A DNA stretch of 64,000 nucleotides from Leifsonia shinshuensis. Its GTDB lineage: Bacteria; Actinomycetota; Actinomycetes; Actinomycetales; Microbacteriaceae. The position numbers and the translations under genes are program-made. Positions 8,711 to 17,596 of this stretch are shown here, piece after piece. The DNA lies in NCBI RefSeq assembly GCF_013410375.1, contig NZ_JACCFL010000001.1, positions 3,906,001 through 3,970,000 on the forward strand. The letters run 5' to 3'. Within the stretch, counting starts at the first letter, position 1, and each line of letters begins with the position of its first letter. Below the pieces are notes generated by a model that saw only the letters and a list, made by a program, of their open reading frames with translations, had not been told where the DNA came from and ran no database searches.

Positions 8711-9424
8711 GTGCACTTCTTGGGACTCGAGGTCGGACCGCTCGCGTCGTGGACAGCCGTGCTGATCGCAGTCGGCTCCTTGGCCGTTTCGATCGTTGCT
8801 CTCGCGCAGGCGCGGACGAAAGCACGGGGCGAGATCGGCTTCGAGATCCATCGTCGGGTCGAAGGGCTGCTCACCCTTCTCGGAAGCGACGACGTGATGG
8901 ACGCGCGCCGCAAGCTCGAGGGATCCGGGCCGGTGATCCGCACGACCGGCGAGGCGTACGACGGGCGGAATTGGTGGTACCCGCGACCGAGCGGGTACAG
9001 CGAAGATGCGCAACTCGGCGCGCGGACAGGCGTGTTGTTCGCGAGCGACCTCGTCGATTTCGAACGGCAGTACAGCACAGTGCTCAACTGCGTCGAGCGT
9101 GCGGCGTGGGCAGCGCCGCCTCGCCGCTCACGGATGAGGGCAGGTGCAGCTGTCCGCGAGTGGAGGAGGCAGTCGGGAGGCGTCTACGCACACCTCGGGG
9201 AGCTGCTGATGAGCACCGGCGAAGGCCGCTGGGAACTTCACAAGATCCAAGCCGTCTTCGCGATCTCCTTTCACGACCAGAGGGTCCTGAGTCTTCTCGC
9301 CCGGCTGAACGCGGTCAGGCCGAGAGGGAGCCGCGGACTCGTACTGCCGCACGCACACCTGCGGGACGCCGCGCCCGTCCTTGTGACCCCGGCTATGGCT
9401 GCGCACGAGACCTCGGAAGGCTAG
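8711..9424 (+). CDS. single-pass membrane protein of unknown function
   Basis: The GTG at 8711 follows AGGAAAGG at 7 bases; the frame upstream of it is open but lacks a start with a ribosome site. The 237-residue product has one N-terminal membrane helix (about 12-34, WTAVLIAVGSLAVSIVALAQ), then a soluble helical part with DDVMDARRKLEG and DFERQYSTVLNCVERAAWA. That layout resembles DUF4760-type proteins, but I cannot confirm membership. Codon use is less GC-biased than in the neighbours, suggesting recent gain. No role can be assigned; it stands alone between two clusters. Confidence 0.6.
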   Translation: MHFLGLEVGPLASWTAVLIAVGSLAVSIVALAQARTKARGEIGFEIHRRVEGLLTLLGSDDVMDARRKLEGSGPVIRTTGEAYDGRNWWYPRPSGYSEDAQLGARTGVLFASDLVDFERQYSTVLNCVERAAWAAPPRRSRMRAGAAVREWRRQSGGVYAHLGELLMSTGEGRWELHKIQAVFAISFHDQRVLSLLARLNAVRPRGSRGLVLPHAHLRDAAPVLVTPAMAAHETSEG

Positions 9425-9461
9425 GCCGCCGCGGGCGACGCCGTCAGGCAGACGCGCCGGC

Positions 9462-10496
9462 TCACCCACGGGGATCAGGCGGAAGGCACCGGATCGCACG
9501 CAGCTCCCCGGCCAGGCCGACCGGCCCCGCGCCGTGGGGAATGAGGACGACATCGCCGGCTGTCAGCGTGATCGTCTCTCCGCGGGTGCGGAGCGTCCCC
9601 TGTCCGTCGGTCGCGACCAGCACCGCGTACTGCGCCGGGAGCTCGATCGGGCTCTCGGGAGTCACCGCGATGGCTTCCGCCCGGAAGAACGCGCGTGCGG
9701 CGTCCGGGAACAGCGCGGCGTACGGACCGGCTGGGAGCCGGCCGAGGGCTTCGGCGATGTCCGCCGGGGTGAAGCGCGTGCGGGCGACGCTGCTCAAGGC
9801 CGTGCGGGCATCCAGTCCGAGGAGCGCAGCTTCACGCGTCAACCGCTCGAAGGGGGCGTACTCGAGGATCACCGACAGGTCGGCCGGTTGCTGCAGTTCG
9901 AGGAGCAGGATGCCCGAGCCGATCGCATGCGGCACCCCGGCCGGGACGAAGAGGGTGTCGCCGGGGTGCAACTCGATCTCGTTGAGCGCGGCCACCAGCT
10001 CATCCGGTTCCTGCTTCTCGAACCAGCTCTCGAGGCGATCGGCGTCCACGTCATCGGCGAACCCGAGCCAGGCGCGGCCGCCCTCGGGTTCGTCGACGGC
10101 GAGCACGATCCAGGCCTCGGTCTTGCCGGTGTCGGCTCCGAGCTCGCGCCGCGCGAAGTCCGAATCCGGGTGCGCGTGCACGAACAGCCGCTCCCCCGTG
10201 TGCAGCAGCTTGCACAGCAGCCGGGTGTCGGCTCCGAAACGCTCGACGTGCTCGGCGCCCAGGAAGCCGAGCGGGTCGGCGGCGATGAGGTCCCTCAGCG
10301 GGACACCGTCGATCCTCGTGAGCCCATCGTCGTTCGAGCCGAAGGTGGTGACCGTGGAGCCGAGGAAGTCCTCGGGTGCCCACGGATCGGCCGCCCCGAT
10401 CACCGCTCGGAAGCGCTCGATGCCGGCCCCGCCTCGATACGGCCGGGGCGTCGGCCGGTTCGCCTGCAACCGGATCGGGCGGGTCGACCCCGTCAC
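9462..10496 (-). CDS. manA: mannose-6-phosphate isomerase, class I
   Basis: The 344-residue cupin-fold isomerase shows class I landmarks: KLLHTGERLFVHAHPD with the zinc histidines, GKTEAWIVL, and FVPAGVPHAIG. It interconverts aldose and ketose 6-phosphates, typically mannose-6-P and fructose-6-P, using zinc. The GTG start overlaps the stop of the upstream kinase gene by 4 bases (GTGA) with GAGGGGG just before it, so the two are translationally coupled. As the last gene of the sugar operon it may feed fructose-6-P to the kinase and aldolase. A related sugar phosphate is possible. Confidence 0.87.
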   Translation of the reverse strand: MTGSTRPIRLQANRPTPRPYRGGAGIERFRAVIGAADPWAPEDFLGSTVTTFGSNDDGLTRIDGVPLRDLIAADPLGFLGAEHVERFGADTRLLCKLLHTGERLFVHAHPDSDFARRELGADTGKTEAWIVLAVDEPEGGRAWLGFADDVDADRLESWFEKQEPDELVAALNEIELHPGDTLFVPAGVPHAIGSGILLLELQQPADLSVILEYAPFERLTREAALLGLDARTALSSVARTRFTPADIAEALGRLPAGPYAALFPDAARAFFRAEAIAVTPESPIELPAQYAVLVATDGQGTLRTRGETITLTAGDVVLIPHGAGPVGLAGELRAIRCLPPDPRG

Positions 10497-11743
10497 CGGG
10501 CCCCCTCGCGTTCGCCGACGGGAAGTCCGGCGAGAAGACCTCCGACGAAGCAGTCGCCGAGCCCGATCGTCGTCGGATTCTCCGCGTGCAGGATGTACGC
10601 GGGAACGCACCGGATGCTCGCGGGGTCGGACGCGGCGATCGCCTCCGCCACCGTCCGATGCGCCTGCGGCACGGCTTCGCTCTCGAGGCGCGCCACGTCG
10701 TCGGCGGTCACCCCGTCGCCGTGGAGGTACCGCGCGGACGCCGCCCGGATACCGCCCGCCAGGGCGGTCTCCAGCCGCGGCGCCAGCGGACCGGATGCCA
10801 GGGCCCAGTGCCGCGTGTGGATGACGAGGGTGGGCCCGGGGAACAGCAGGTGCAGGTCGGCGACCGCACGAAGGACGTCCTCCGGGTCGAGGAGATCCAC
10901 GTCACGCGCGAGGTGGACCTGCAACTCGTCTTCGTTCATGCTGTGGACGTCGATCAGCGGGGTCAGCCCCGCGAGCGCGACAGCGCGTATCTCGTCCGAG
11001 TGGTAGCCCGCATCCTCGTAGAAGATGAGCGCACCGGCCGGCAGGGACCGCGCCGCACGCTCGAGCGAGTCGAGGCGCGCCCGGAGCAGGCCCGCCTCGG
11101 TCATGGCGTTGAACCCGGAGATGAGCAGCACCTCCGCGGCCTCCAGCGCCTGGCCGAGGTCCGGGCTCAGCTCCATCAGGGTCTGCGGCGGGTCGTTGAC
11201 GAAGATCAGCCGGTTCGGCCGGTCGATGACGATCTCGCCGTCGGCCACCGGCACCCGGCCCGCGGCAGGGAGCTGGACGATCAGGTGCGGGGTCAGCCGG
11301 GCCTCGCGGTCGCTGAGGAGGTAGTCGCAGTCGGCCGGGTACAGGCTCAGGAACGTCTCATCGATCGCGACCAGGACGGTCGTCGACCGCACGCCGAGCT
11401 CCCGCATGATCAGACCGGCGCGCACGCAGGTGCCGCCGATGGTGACGACCCGCTCATGCCGTGCGGAGAACGTCCCGATGACGTCGGGGACGGCGACGAA
11501 CCGTTCGCCGCCGCGCCGAGCGCGCGCGTGCCCGAGGATGACGGCGACGAGCGACCGCTCGTCGACGATGGGCAGCTCGGGGTCGCAGTTCGCGACCCCG
11601 AGCCCGTACGCCGCGGCGAGCGCAGTCAGGAGCTCGCCGTCCCACACGATCTCGTGGTCGATCGTGCCCCCGAAGCCCAGGACGAATCGCCCTGGCCCCG
11701 AGGGAGCGTGCGCGTCAGTAGAGATTCGCTTTGCCGGCTGCAT
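10493..11743 (-). CDS. ADP-dependent sugar kinase (ADP-PFK/GK family)
   Basis: The 416-residue ribokinase-fold protein matches the ADP-specific glucokinase/phosphofructokinase family: FGGTIDHE at the N-terminus, FVNDPPQTLMELS, IDVHSMNEDELQ, VIHTRHWALA, and the catalytic TTIGLGDCFVGG near the C-terminus (GxGD aspartate). It would use ADP as phosphoryl donor for a hexose or hexose phosphate. The ATG overlaps the aldolase gene end by 29 bases. The family is best known from archaea and animals and is sparse in bacteria, so an operon linking it to a class II aldolase is notable. The exact substrate is undetermined. Confidence 0.85.
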   Translation of the reverse strand: MQPAKRISTDAHAPSGPGRFVLGFGGTIDHEIVWDGELLTALAAAYGLGVANCDPELPIVDERSLVAVILGHARARRGGERFVAVPDVIGTFSARHERVVTIGGTCVRAGLIMRELGVRSTTVLVAIDETFLSLYPADCDYLLSDREARLTPHLIVQLPAAGRVPVADGEIVIDRPNRLIFVNDPPQTLMELSPDLGQALEAAEVLLISGFNAMTEAGLLRARLDSLERAARSLPAGALIFYEDAGYHSDEIRAVALAGLTPLIDVHSMNEDELQVHLARDVDLLDPEDVLRAVADLHLLFPGPTLVIHTRHWALASGPLAPRLETALAGGIRAASARYLHGDGVTADDVARLESEAVPQAHRTVAEAIAASDPASIRCVPAYILHAENPTTIGLGDCFVGGLLAGLPVGEREGAR

Positions 11744-12578
11744 CGAACAGTGCGATCTTCTCCGCCGCGGTGACTTTCAGGGCCGCGATCGGCTCGGGCT
11801 GGATGGCGTTCGGCTCGCGCAGGCGCTCGTCCGTTCCCAGGACCTCCCGCATCCGGTTGTGGTACGAGACCTTGATGTCGCTGGAGATGTTGATCTTGTT
11901 GATACCGAGCTCCACCGCCCTGCGCAGTTCGGAGTCGGGGTTGCTCGATCCGCCGTGGAGCACCAGCGGGATCCCGGTCGCGGCCTTGATCTCCTGGAGC
12001 AGGTCGTGGCGCAGTTCCGGGTTCTTGTCGGACGGGTAGAGGCCGTGCGAGGTGCCGATCGCGATGGCGAGGCTGTCGACGCCGGTCTCCTCGATGAAAC
12101 GGACCGCGTCGGCCGGGTTGGTGTAGATGATCTCCGCGGCGCCCGCCTCGCCGTAGCTGTCGTTGGCCCCGATCGTGCCGAGCTCGCCCTCCACCTGGAT
12201 GCCCACCGCGTGGGCGGCGTCCACGACCTTGCGGGTCAGCGCCACGTTCTCGGCGAACGGCAGCAGCGACGCGTCGATCATCACCGAGGTGAACCCGGCC
12301 CGGATGGCCGTGATGATCTGCTCGTACGTTCCGCCGTGGTCCCAGTGGATCGCGACCGGCACGCTCGAGCGGTGCGCGCGCGAGTGCATCGCCGGGATGA
12401 GGTCGGTGGTGACGTGGGCGACCTCGTCCGGGTGGATCGCGATGATCACCGGAGCCTCGAGCTCCTCGCTGATGTCCATCACGCCATTGAACATCGCCCA
12501 GTCGCTGATGTTGAAGGCGGGGATGGCGAAGTTGTTCGCATTGGCGACGTCCAGGATGGACTTCCCTGTGTATAGCAC
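11715..12578 (-). CDS. class II ketose-bisphosphate aldolase (GatY/KbaY/Fba type)
   Basis: At 287 residues from the GTG at 12578 it fits the 284-286-residue tagatose/fructose-bisphosphate aldolases. The sequence shows FNISDWAMFNGVMD, the zinc region AIHWDHGGTYEQI, VEGELGTIG, IAIGTSHGLYP, LVLHGGSSNPDSELRRAVELG and INISSDIK. It cleaves a ketose bisphosphate to triose phosphates using zinc. Longer frames upstream run into the permease gene. A weak GAGAG site precedes the start. It sits second to the kinase that would make its substrate. Confidence 0.9.
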   Translation of the reverse strand: MLYTGKSILDVANANNFAIPAFNISDWAMFNGVMDISEELEAPVIIAIHPDEVAHVTTDLIPAMHSRAHRSSVPVAIHWDHGGTYEQIITAIRAGFTSVMIDASLLPFAENVALTRKVVDAAHAVGIQVEGELGTIGANDSYGEAGAAEIIYTNPADAVRFIEETGVDSLAIAIGTSHGLYPSDKNPELRHDLLQEIKAATGIPLVLHGGSSNPDSELRRAVELGINKINISSDIKVSYHNRMREVLGTDERLREPNAIQPEPIAALKVTAAEKIALFDAAGKANLY

Positions 12579-12622
12579 GGTTCTCTCTTTCTGTTTGACG
12601 TTCGATCGGACGCTCGTCAGGT

Positions 12623-13474
12623 TCAGGACTTCACGGCGCCGGCCGCGAGACCGCCGACGAAGTACCTCTGGAACACGAGGAACAGCACGAGCACGGGGAT
12701 CGAACCGAGGATGCTCATGGCCATCACCTCGTTCCACAGGTAGTTGTTCTGACCCATGAGGAGTTGGATGCCGACGGGCACGGTGCGGCGGTCGTCGGTT
12801 TGCGTGAGGGTGAGCGCGAACAGGTACTCGTTCCACGAGATCATGAAGGTGTAGAGGCCGACGGCGACCATGCCGGGAACGGAGATGGGCACGAAGATCC
12901 GCCACAGGATCGCCATCGCCCCCGCCCCGTCCATGCGGGCGGCCTCATCGAGCTCGCGCGGGAGACTGTCCAGGTACGCGGTCATCATGATGATCGCGTA
13001 GGGCAGCGTGAACACCACGTAGGTGATGATGAGCCCCTGGTAGGTGTTGTAGAGCTGCAGCCCGACCATGATGCCGAAGAACGGGATCAGCAGCGTGATC
13101 GGCGGCACCGCCTGCACGCCGATGATCACGACGCGGATGATCGACTTGCCCGCGAACTCGTAGCGGCTGAAGACGTAGGCCGCCAGCAGCGAGATCACCA
13201 GTGTGATGATGACCACGGCGATGGCCACGATGTAGCTGTTGACGAAGTAACCGACCTTCACGGGATCGGTCAGGACCGAGACATACGACTGGAACGAGAA
13301 CGAGCTGTCGACGAGCCGCGGCGGGTAGGCGAAGATGTCGGCGTTCGACTTGAACGAGCTCGACAGCATCCACACGACCGGGAACGCCGCGAACACGGCT
13401 CCTGCCAGCAGCCCGATGTACAGGAGCACCCGTCCCACGGTGCGTCGGGTCCTGGTCTTCATGACGATGGTCAC
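12623..13474 (-). CDS. carbohydrate ABC transporter permease (MalG type)
   Basis: The 283-residue inner-membrane protein has about six helices and the EAA loop LDEAARMDGAGAMAILWRIFVPIS that docks the ATPase, typical of sugar permeases of the MalG kind. The GTG at 13474 overlaps the stop of the preceding permease gene (GTGA); an ATG four codons later is a second choice. It pairs with the next permease and the lipoprotein below. No ATPase gene is present in the operon. Confidence 0.93.
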   Translation of the reverse strand: MTIVMKTRTRRTVGRVLLYIGLLAGAVFAAFPVVWMLSSSFKSNADIFAYPPRLVDSSFSFQSYVSVLTDPVKVGYFVNSYIVAIAVVIITLVISLLAAYVFSRYEFAGKSIIRVVIIGVQAVPPITLLIPFFGIMVGLQLYNTYQGLIITYVVFTLPYAIIMMTAYLDSLPRELDEAARMDGAGAMAILWRIFVPISVPGMVAVGLYTFMISWNEYLFALTLTQTDDRRTVPVGIQLLMGQNNYLWNEVMAMSILGSIPVLVLFLVFQRYFVGGLAAGAVKS

Positions 13475-14424
13475 AGCTGGCTCGCCTTCCTCTGCTGGCG
13501 CACGTAGAAGATCGCGACGAAGAGGGAAGCGATCAGGATCAGCACGGCGCTGGTGGAGGCCATCGAGAACTGATAGCTGTTGAACGCCAGCTTGTACGTG
13601 TAGGTGCTGAGCACCTCGGTGTGGTTGATCGGGCCGCCGCCGGTGGTGGCCCAGATGAGCGTGAACTGCTGCGTCGTCCAGAGCAGGTCGAGCAGCGCCA
13701 TGCTGTAGAGGATCGGCCGGAGGGCGGGCAGCGTCACGCTGACGAACTGGCGGATGAGTCCCGCGCCGTCGACGCGCGCGGCCTCGTACAGCTCGGTGGG
13801 AACGCCCTGCAGTCCCGCGAGCAGGCTGATCATGAAGAACGGGTACCCGGACCAGATGTTGATGACCGTCACCGCGATGAGCGCCGTCGCCGGCGTCGCC
13901 AGCCACGGCACCGCCTCGTGCAGGATCCCGAGCGTGGTCAGGACGTAGTTGATGACGCCCGACGGGTCGAGCAGCAACCGCCAGAGCACCGCCACGACGG
14001 TCGCGGTGAAGATCCACGGGAGGATGTAGATCGCCCGGAAGATGACTTTCGGCAGCGTGTGGACGAGCTTCGAGTTCAGCATCAGGGCGAACAGCACGCC
14101 GATGGTCATGTGGATGACGACGCTGGCCACGGTGAAGATCAGCGTGTTGCCGACGGAGTTCCAGAAGTTCGGGTCGGTCAGCACCGTGACGTAGTTCGCG
14201 ACGCCGACGAACTGGGGGTTCTGGTTGGTGACGACATTGTCGAACAGCGAGTAGCCGACGACGATGACGACCGGTACGACCATGAGCCCGAGCACGAGCA
14301 GCACGGTCGGCGCGATCAGGAGATAGGGCTCCAGCCGCCCGCGTCGGCCGTGCGCCTGCGGCGCCGGCTGCTTGCGTGGCTGGGAGGTGGTGGTCGTCGC
14401 CGTGTCAGGCGAGGAGACGGTCAT
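13471..14424 (-). CDS. carbohydrate ABC transporter permease (MalF type)
   Basis: The 317-residue protein has a cytoplasmic N-terminal stretch of about 40 residues, then six helices. The EAA loop LYEAARVDGAGLIRQFVSVTLP is present. The ATG at 14424 has AAGGGA 7 bases upstream, which excludes the longer frame. It forms the channel with the following MalG-type permease for the sugar recognised by the lipoprotein encoded just upstream. Confidence 0.93.
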   Translation of the reverse strand: MTVSSPDTATTTTSQPRKQPAPQAHGRRGRLEPYLLIAPTVLLVLGLMVVPVVIVVGYSLFDNVVTNQNPQFVGVANYVTVLTDPNFWNSVGNTLIFTVASVVIHMTIGVLFALMLNSKLVHTLPKVIFRAIYILPWIFTATVVAVLWRLLLDPSGVINYVLTTLGILHEAVPWLATPATALIAVTVINIWSGYPFFMISLLAGLQGVPTELYEAARVDGAGLIRQFVSVTLPALRPILYSMALLDLLWTTQQFTLIWATTGGGPINHTEVLSTYTYKLAFNSYQFSMASTSAVLILIASLFVAIFYVRQQRKASQL

Positions 14425-14494
14425 GAGGGTCCCTTCCCGGATGGCCGGCCGCATCCGTTCCCCGGATGCGACCGGCCGCTCGGTCAGAAGCAGG

Positions 14495-15796
14495 TCAGAA
14501 CTGCTTCTTCCACTGGTCCTGGACGTTCTGCAGCATGGTGGACGTGCTCTGCTGGCCTGCGACGTTCTTCTGGAACTCGGTCAGGAACGACGTCATCAGC
14601 TGGTCGGCCGCGGGCAGCCCGACGAACTCGTTGACCGGCTTGCTCTTCTGGTAGATCGCGAAAGCGTCCTTGAAGTGCGGGTCGGCGCCGGTGAAGTCGG
14701 GCGTGGCGGTCTTGTTGCCGGGGAACCCGTTGGCCAGGGTGGAGAGCTTGGAGTTGGCCTCCTTGCCCATCAGGTACTGGATGAACTCCCACGCCTCGGT
14801 CGCGTGCTGCGTCTTGGCCGACATGCCGATGCCCCACGACGCGTACATCATCCCGCGGGTGCCGCTGTAGCCGTCCTTGGCCGGCTGCGCCGAGACCGTG
14901 AACTTCAGGTCGGGCGCGCCCTTGACGATCGTCGTCGCGTGGGCGAGGGAGTCGATCATCATCCCGACGCGGCCATTGATGAAGTTGGTGACCTTGTCGG
15001 TCTCCTGCAGGCCGTTCGCCCCGGGCAGCACCGCGTTCGCGTTGACGAGGTCCTTGACCAGGTTCACCGCACCCGTGACATCGGGGTTATTGGTCAGGTT
15101 CGGCTCGCCGTTCTTGAGCATGCTCCCTCCCGAAGCCCAGGCCCACGACAGGATGTCGTTCTGGGCGCCGTTGGGGTTCGTCGTGCCCAGCGGGACCACC
15201 CAGCCCTTGACGCCGTTCTCGGACTGGCTGATCTTCTTGGCGTCCTCCGTGAACTCGCTCCAGGTGGACGGCGGCGTGGTGATGCCGGCCTTGCTCAGGA
15301 TCGCGTCGTTGGTGAAGAGAGGGTAGACGAAGTTGACCGTCGGGATCATGTACGTGCTGCCCTTGAATTGGACCTGGCTGGCCAGCTCGCTCGGGTCGTA
15401 CTTCGCCGCCTTCATCGCATCGCTCAGGTTGTAGAGGGCGCCCTGCTTGTACAGCGGGTTCACCCATGCTCCGTCGAGCCCGACGATGTCGGGGAGCGTG
15501 CCGGAGGCCGCTTGCGAGATGGTCTGCGTCTGAAGCGACGCGAACGGTGCGCTGATCAGCTTGACGGTGATGTTCGGGTGCGTCTTCTGGAAGGAGTCCA
15601 CGATGCCCTGGAGTGCTCCGTTGGGCATCTCGGGCGCCCACCATTGCGAAAACGTCAACGTCACCTTCTGGTCGGAGCCGCTGCCCCCACCACCACCTGT
15701 GCAGCCGCTCAACGCCAGGGCCGCCGCGGCAGCGACCGCGGTCGCGCTGAGCGCCCAACGGACGCGGCGACGCGGCAACCGAGCTTCGTTGCTCAT
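14495..15796 (-). CDS. sugar-binding lipoprotein of the ABC importer
   Basis: The 433-residue protein starts with a lipoprotein signal: arginines at 9-13, a hydrophobic stretch, then the lipobox LSGC with the lipidated Cys32 and a Gly/Ser linker. The mature part is a family 1 solute-binding protein (VTLTFSQWWAPE, DKVTNFINGRVGMMIDS). It captures a sugar or oligosaccharide outside the membrane. GAGGGGAG precedes the ATG. It is the first gene of the operon, and its promoter region is shared with the DeoR gene. Confidence 0.93.
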   Translation of the reverse strand: MSNEARLPRRRVRWALSATAVAAAAALALSGCTGGGGGSGSDQKVTLTFSQWWAPEMPNGALQGIVDSFQKTHPNITVKLISAPFASLQTQTISQAASGTLPDIVGLDGAWVNPLYKQGALYNLSDAMKAAKYDPSELASQVQFKGSTYMIPTVNFVYPLFTNDAILSKAGITTPPSTWSEFTEDAKKISQSENGVKGWVVPLGTTNPNGAQNDILSWAWASGGSMLKNGEPNLTNNPDVTGAVNLVKDLVNANAVLPGANGLQETDKVTNFINGRVGMMIDSLAHATTIVKGAPDLKFTVSAQPAKDGYSGTRGMMYASWGIGMSAKTQHATEAWEFIQYLMGKEANSKLSTLANGFPGNKTATPDFTGADPHFKDAFAIYQKSKPVNEFVGLPAADQLMTSFLTEFQKNVAGQQSTSTMLQNVQDQWKKQF

Positions 15797-15819
15797 GATT
15801 CTCCCCTCACTGGAAGACT

Positions 15820-15946
15820 TGCTGTTCTATTCTGCTTTTTGCAGCTATTTGCATGTTATTCCTCTCGAAATCGCATGGTCAAGCGAGAAGATGCAGACAG
15901 TTACCAACTCGTGATGAGCTATGCACGCATAGCGGTGCTGTTCTAT
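15820..15946. promoter_or_regulatory. candidate DeoR operator region: 11-bp direct repeat plus palindrome
   Basis: TGCTGTTCTAT occurs at 15820-15830 and again at 15936-15946, each followed by a similar CTG-TTT tail. Between them lies GCTATGC-AC-GCATAGC (15918-15933), a perfect 7-bp inverted repeat. One direct repeat lies by the binding-protein gene and the other by the deoR-like gene, so they are good candidates for the regulator binding both promoters. Confidence 0.6.
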
Positions 15947-15982
15947 GCTGTTTTCTACTGGAGTTGGCGAAGGAGCATGCAC

Positions 15983-16840
15983 ATGGGGGAGCCAGTGAGC
16001 GAACCGCGGGACGCGGAAGAGACGGACGCCGACCCCGCCACCGCGAAGCGGTTGCCTGCCGGGCGGAAGGTCGAGCTCGCCGCCTACGTGTCAGAGGTCG
16101 GGGAGGTCACCGTGGCCCGGCTCGCATCGCACTTCCGCGTCTCCCTCGACACCATCCGGCGCGACCTCGACCAGCTCGACGCCGAAGGCCTGGTGATCCG
16201 GACCCACGGCGGCGCCGTGAGCCTGGCCGCGGGCAACCGTCCGGACACCGAGCTCGAGGTGCGGCTGCACGTGCAGGCCGACGCGAAGGAGACCATCGGG
16301 ATGCTCGCGGCCTCCTTGGTCGAGGACGGATCGGTGATCATGCTCAACGGAGGCACCACGACACTCGCCGTCGCCAGGCACCTCCGCAAGCATCGGAACC
16401 TCACGATCGCCACGAACAACCTCCGCATCCCCGCAGAGATCTCGCCCGCCGTGCTGCGCGACATGTACATGTTCGGCGGGGCCGTGCGCACGCTCAGCCA
16501 GACGACCACCGGTCCGGTGTCGCTGCGGCTGATGCCGGGGACCAACGACATCGAGCTGCAAGCCGATCTCGCCTTCATCGGCGTGGGCGCCGTGTCCGCC
16601 GAAGGCGGCTACTCCACGAGCAACCTCAGCGACGCGGCGATGATGGAGGCGATGATGGAGCGCGCGACGCGCGTCGCCGTCCTGGCGGACTCGGCGAAGT
16701 TCGACCGCCGGCTGTTCGCGCAGGTGGGTGCGCTCTCCTCCGCCGACTACTTCATCAGCGAGAAGCGCCCGCCCAAGGACCTCCTGACGGCGCTGCGCCG
16801 CAGCAAGGTGGAAGTGATCGTGCCGGAGGACGGCCGCTGA
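15983..16840 (+). CDS. DeoR-family transcriptional regulator of the sugar operon
   Basis: The 285-residue protein has the DeoR N-terminal winged helix (VARLASHFRVSLDTIRRDLD, then EGLVIRTHGGAV) and the DeoRC sensor domain of ISOCOT type (MLNGGTTTLAVARHL, FGGAVR, FIGVGAVSAEGGYS, VLADSAKF), which binds sugar phosphates. ATG 15983 was chosen because AGGAG at 15971 is 7 bases before it; ATG 15977 is too close to that site. It is divergent from the sugar operon and probably represses it until a phosphorylated intermediate accumulates. Confidence 0.9.
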   Translation: MGEPVSEPRDAEETDADPATAKRLPAGRKVELAAYVSEVGEVTVARLASHFRVSLDTIRRDLDQLDAEGLVIRTHGGAVSLAAGNRPDTELEVRLHVQADAKETIGMLAASLVEDGSVIMLNGGTTTLAVARHLRKHRNLTIATNNLRIPAEISPAVLRDMYMFGGAVRTLSQTTTGPVSLRLMPGTNDIELQADLAFIGVGAVSAEGGYSTSNLSDAAMMEAMMERATRVAVLADSAKFDRRLFAQVGALSSADYFISEKRPPKDLLTALRRSKVEVIVPEDGR

Positions 16841-16924
16841 CGCATCGCCGCGCGCTCGCCTTCACCACACGCGGATCCGTGAGCGACCTGCCGTCAACCC
16901 GGCGAGCGGGCCGGCCGCGCCCCG

Positions 16925-17596
16925 TCAGTGCGTGCGGAGATACTGCTCGAGCGCAGCGTCGATGTGCTGCTCGGCTGCTGCCCGGGCGACCTCCGGCCGG
17001 CCGTCCTCGATCGCGGAGATGACCTCGTCGTGCTGTTGCTCCACGACCTGCATCCACGCCGAATCGCTCAGGTTCGACACTGTCGAGACCGCGATGCGGT
17101 CCCACACCCTCCCCAAGGCGTCCAAGAGCATCGGATTTCCCGCGCTGCGACCGATCGCGCGGTGGAGCGCGAGGTTGGCCATGGCGGCCGCGCGCGGCGT
17201 CGGGGCAGCAGCCACCGACTCCGCTGCTTCGCGGATGAGCCGGACCTCCTTCGGCGCCAGCTCTCCGCGGGACTGGCGCTGGGCCGCCAGCTCGGCGGCC
17301 AGGCCTTCCAGGCGCGCGCGCAGCACGTAGAGCTGACGGACCTCGTCGCCGCTCAGCGTGGCGACGGCGACGCCTTTCGCCGCGCCCACCACGAGGCCGT
17401 CGGCGCGCAGCCGCCCGATGGCCTCGCGGATCGGAGTCCGGCTGACTCCCAGCTCTTCCGCGAGGGCGGCTTCGGTCAGCCTCTCCGCCGGAGCCAGCTC
17501 TCCGTTCGAGAACTTCCTTCTCAGGGCCTCGTAGACCATGTCGGCGCTGCCCGCTGAAGCATCCGGTTCTGCTCTCATTGCCTGCAGTGTATTCAT
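16925..17596 (-). CDS. GntR-family (FCD) transcriptional regulator
   Basis: The 223-residue protein has an N-terminal winged helix (AALAEELGVSRTPIREAIGRL, about 43-63) and an all-helical FCD effector domain with its metal histidines (LALHRAIG, EQQHDEVISAIEDGR, AAEQHI). It is the last gene of a seven-gene operon, overlapping the deacetylase gene by 4 bases (ATGA), so it is co-transcribed with what it likely regulates. A 12-bp palindrome upstream of the first gene of the operon (23300-23311) fits a GntR operator. The ligand is unknown but is likely a carboxylic pathway intermediate. Confidence 0.9.
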   Translation of the reverse strand: MNTLQAMRAEPDASAGSADMVYEALRRKFSNGELAPAERLTEAALAEELGVSRTPIREAIGRLRADGLVVGAAKGVAVATLSGDEVRQLYVLRARLEGLAAELAAQRQSRGELAPKEVRLIREAAESVAAAPTPRAAAMANLALHRAIGRSAGNPMLLDALGRVWDRIAVSTVSNLSDSAWMQVVEQQHDEVISAIEDGRPEVARAAAEQHIDAALEQYLRTH

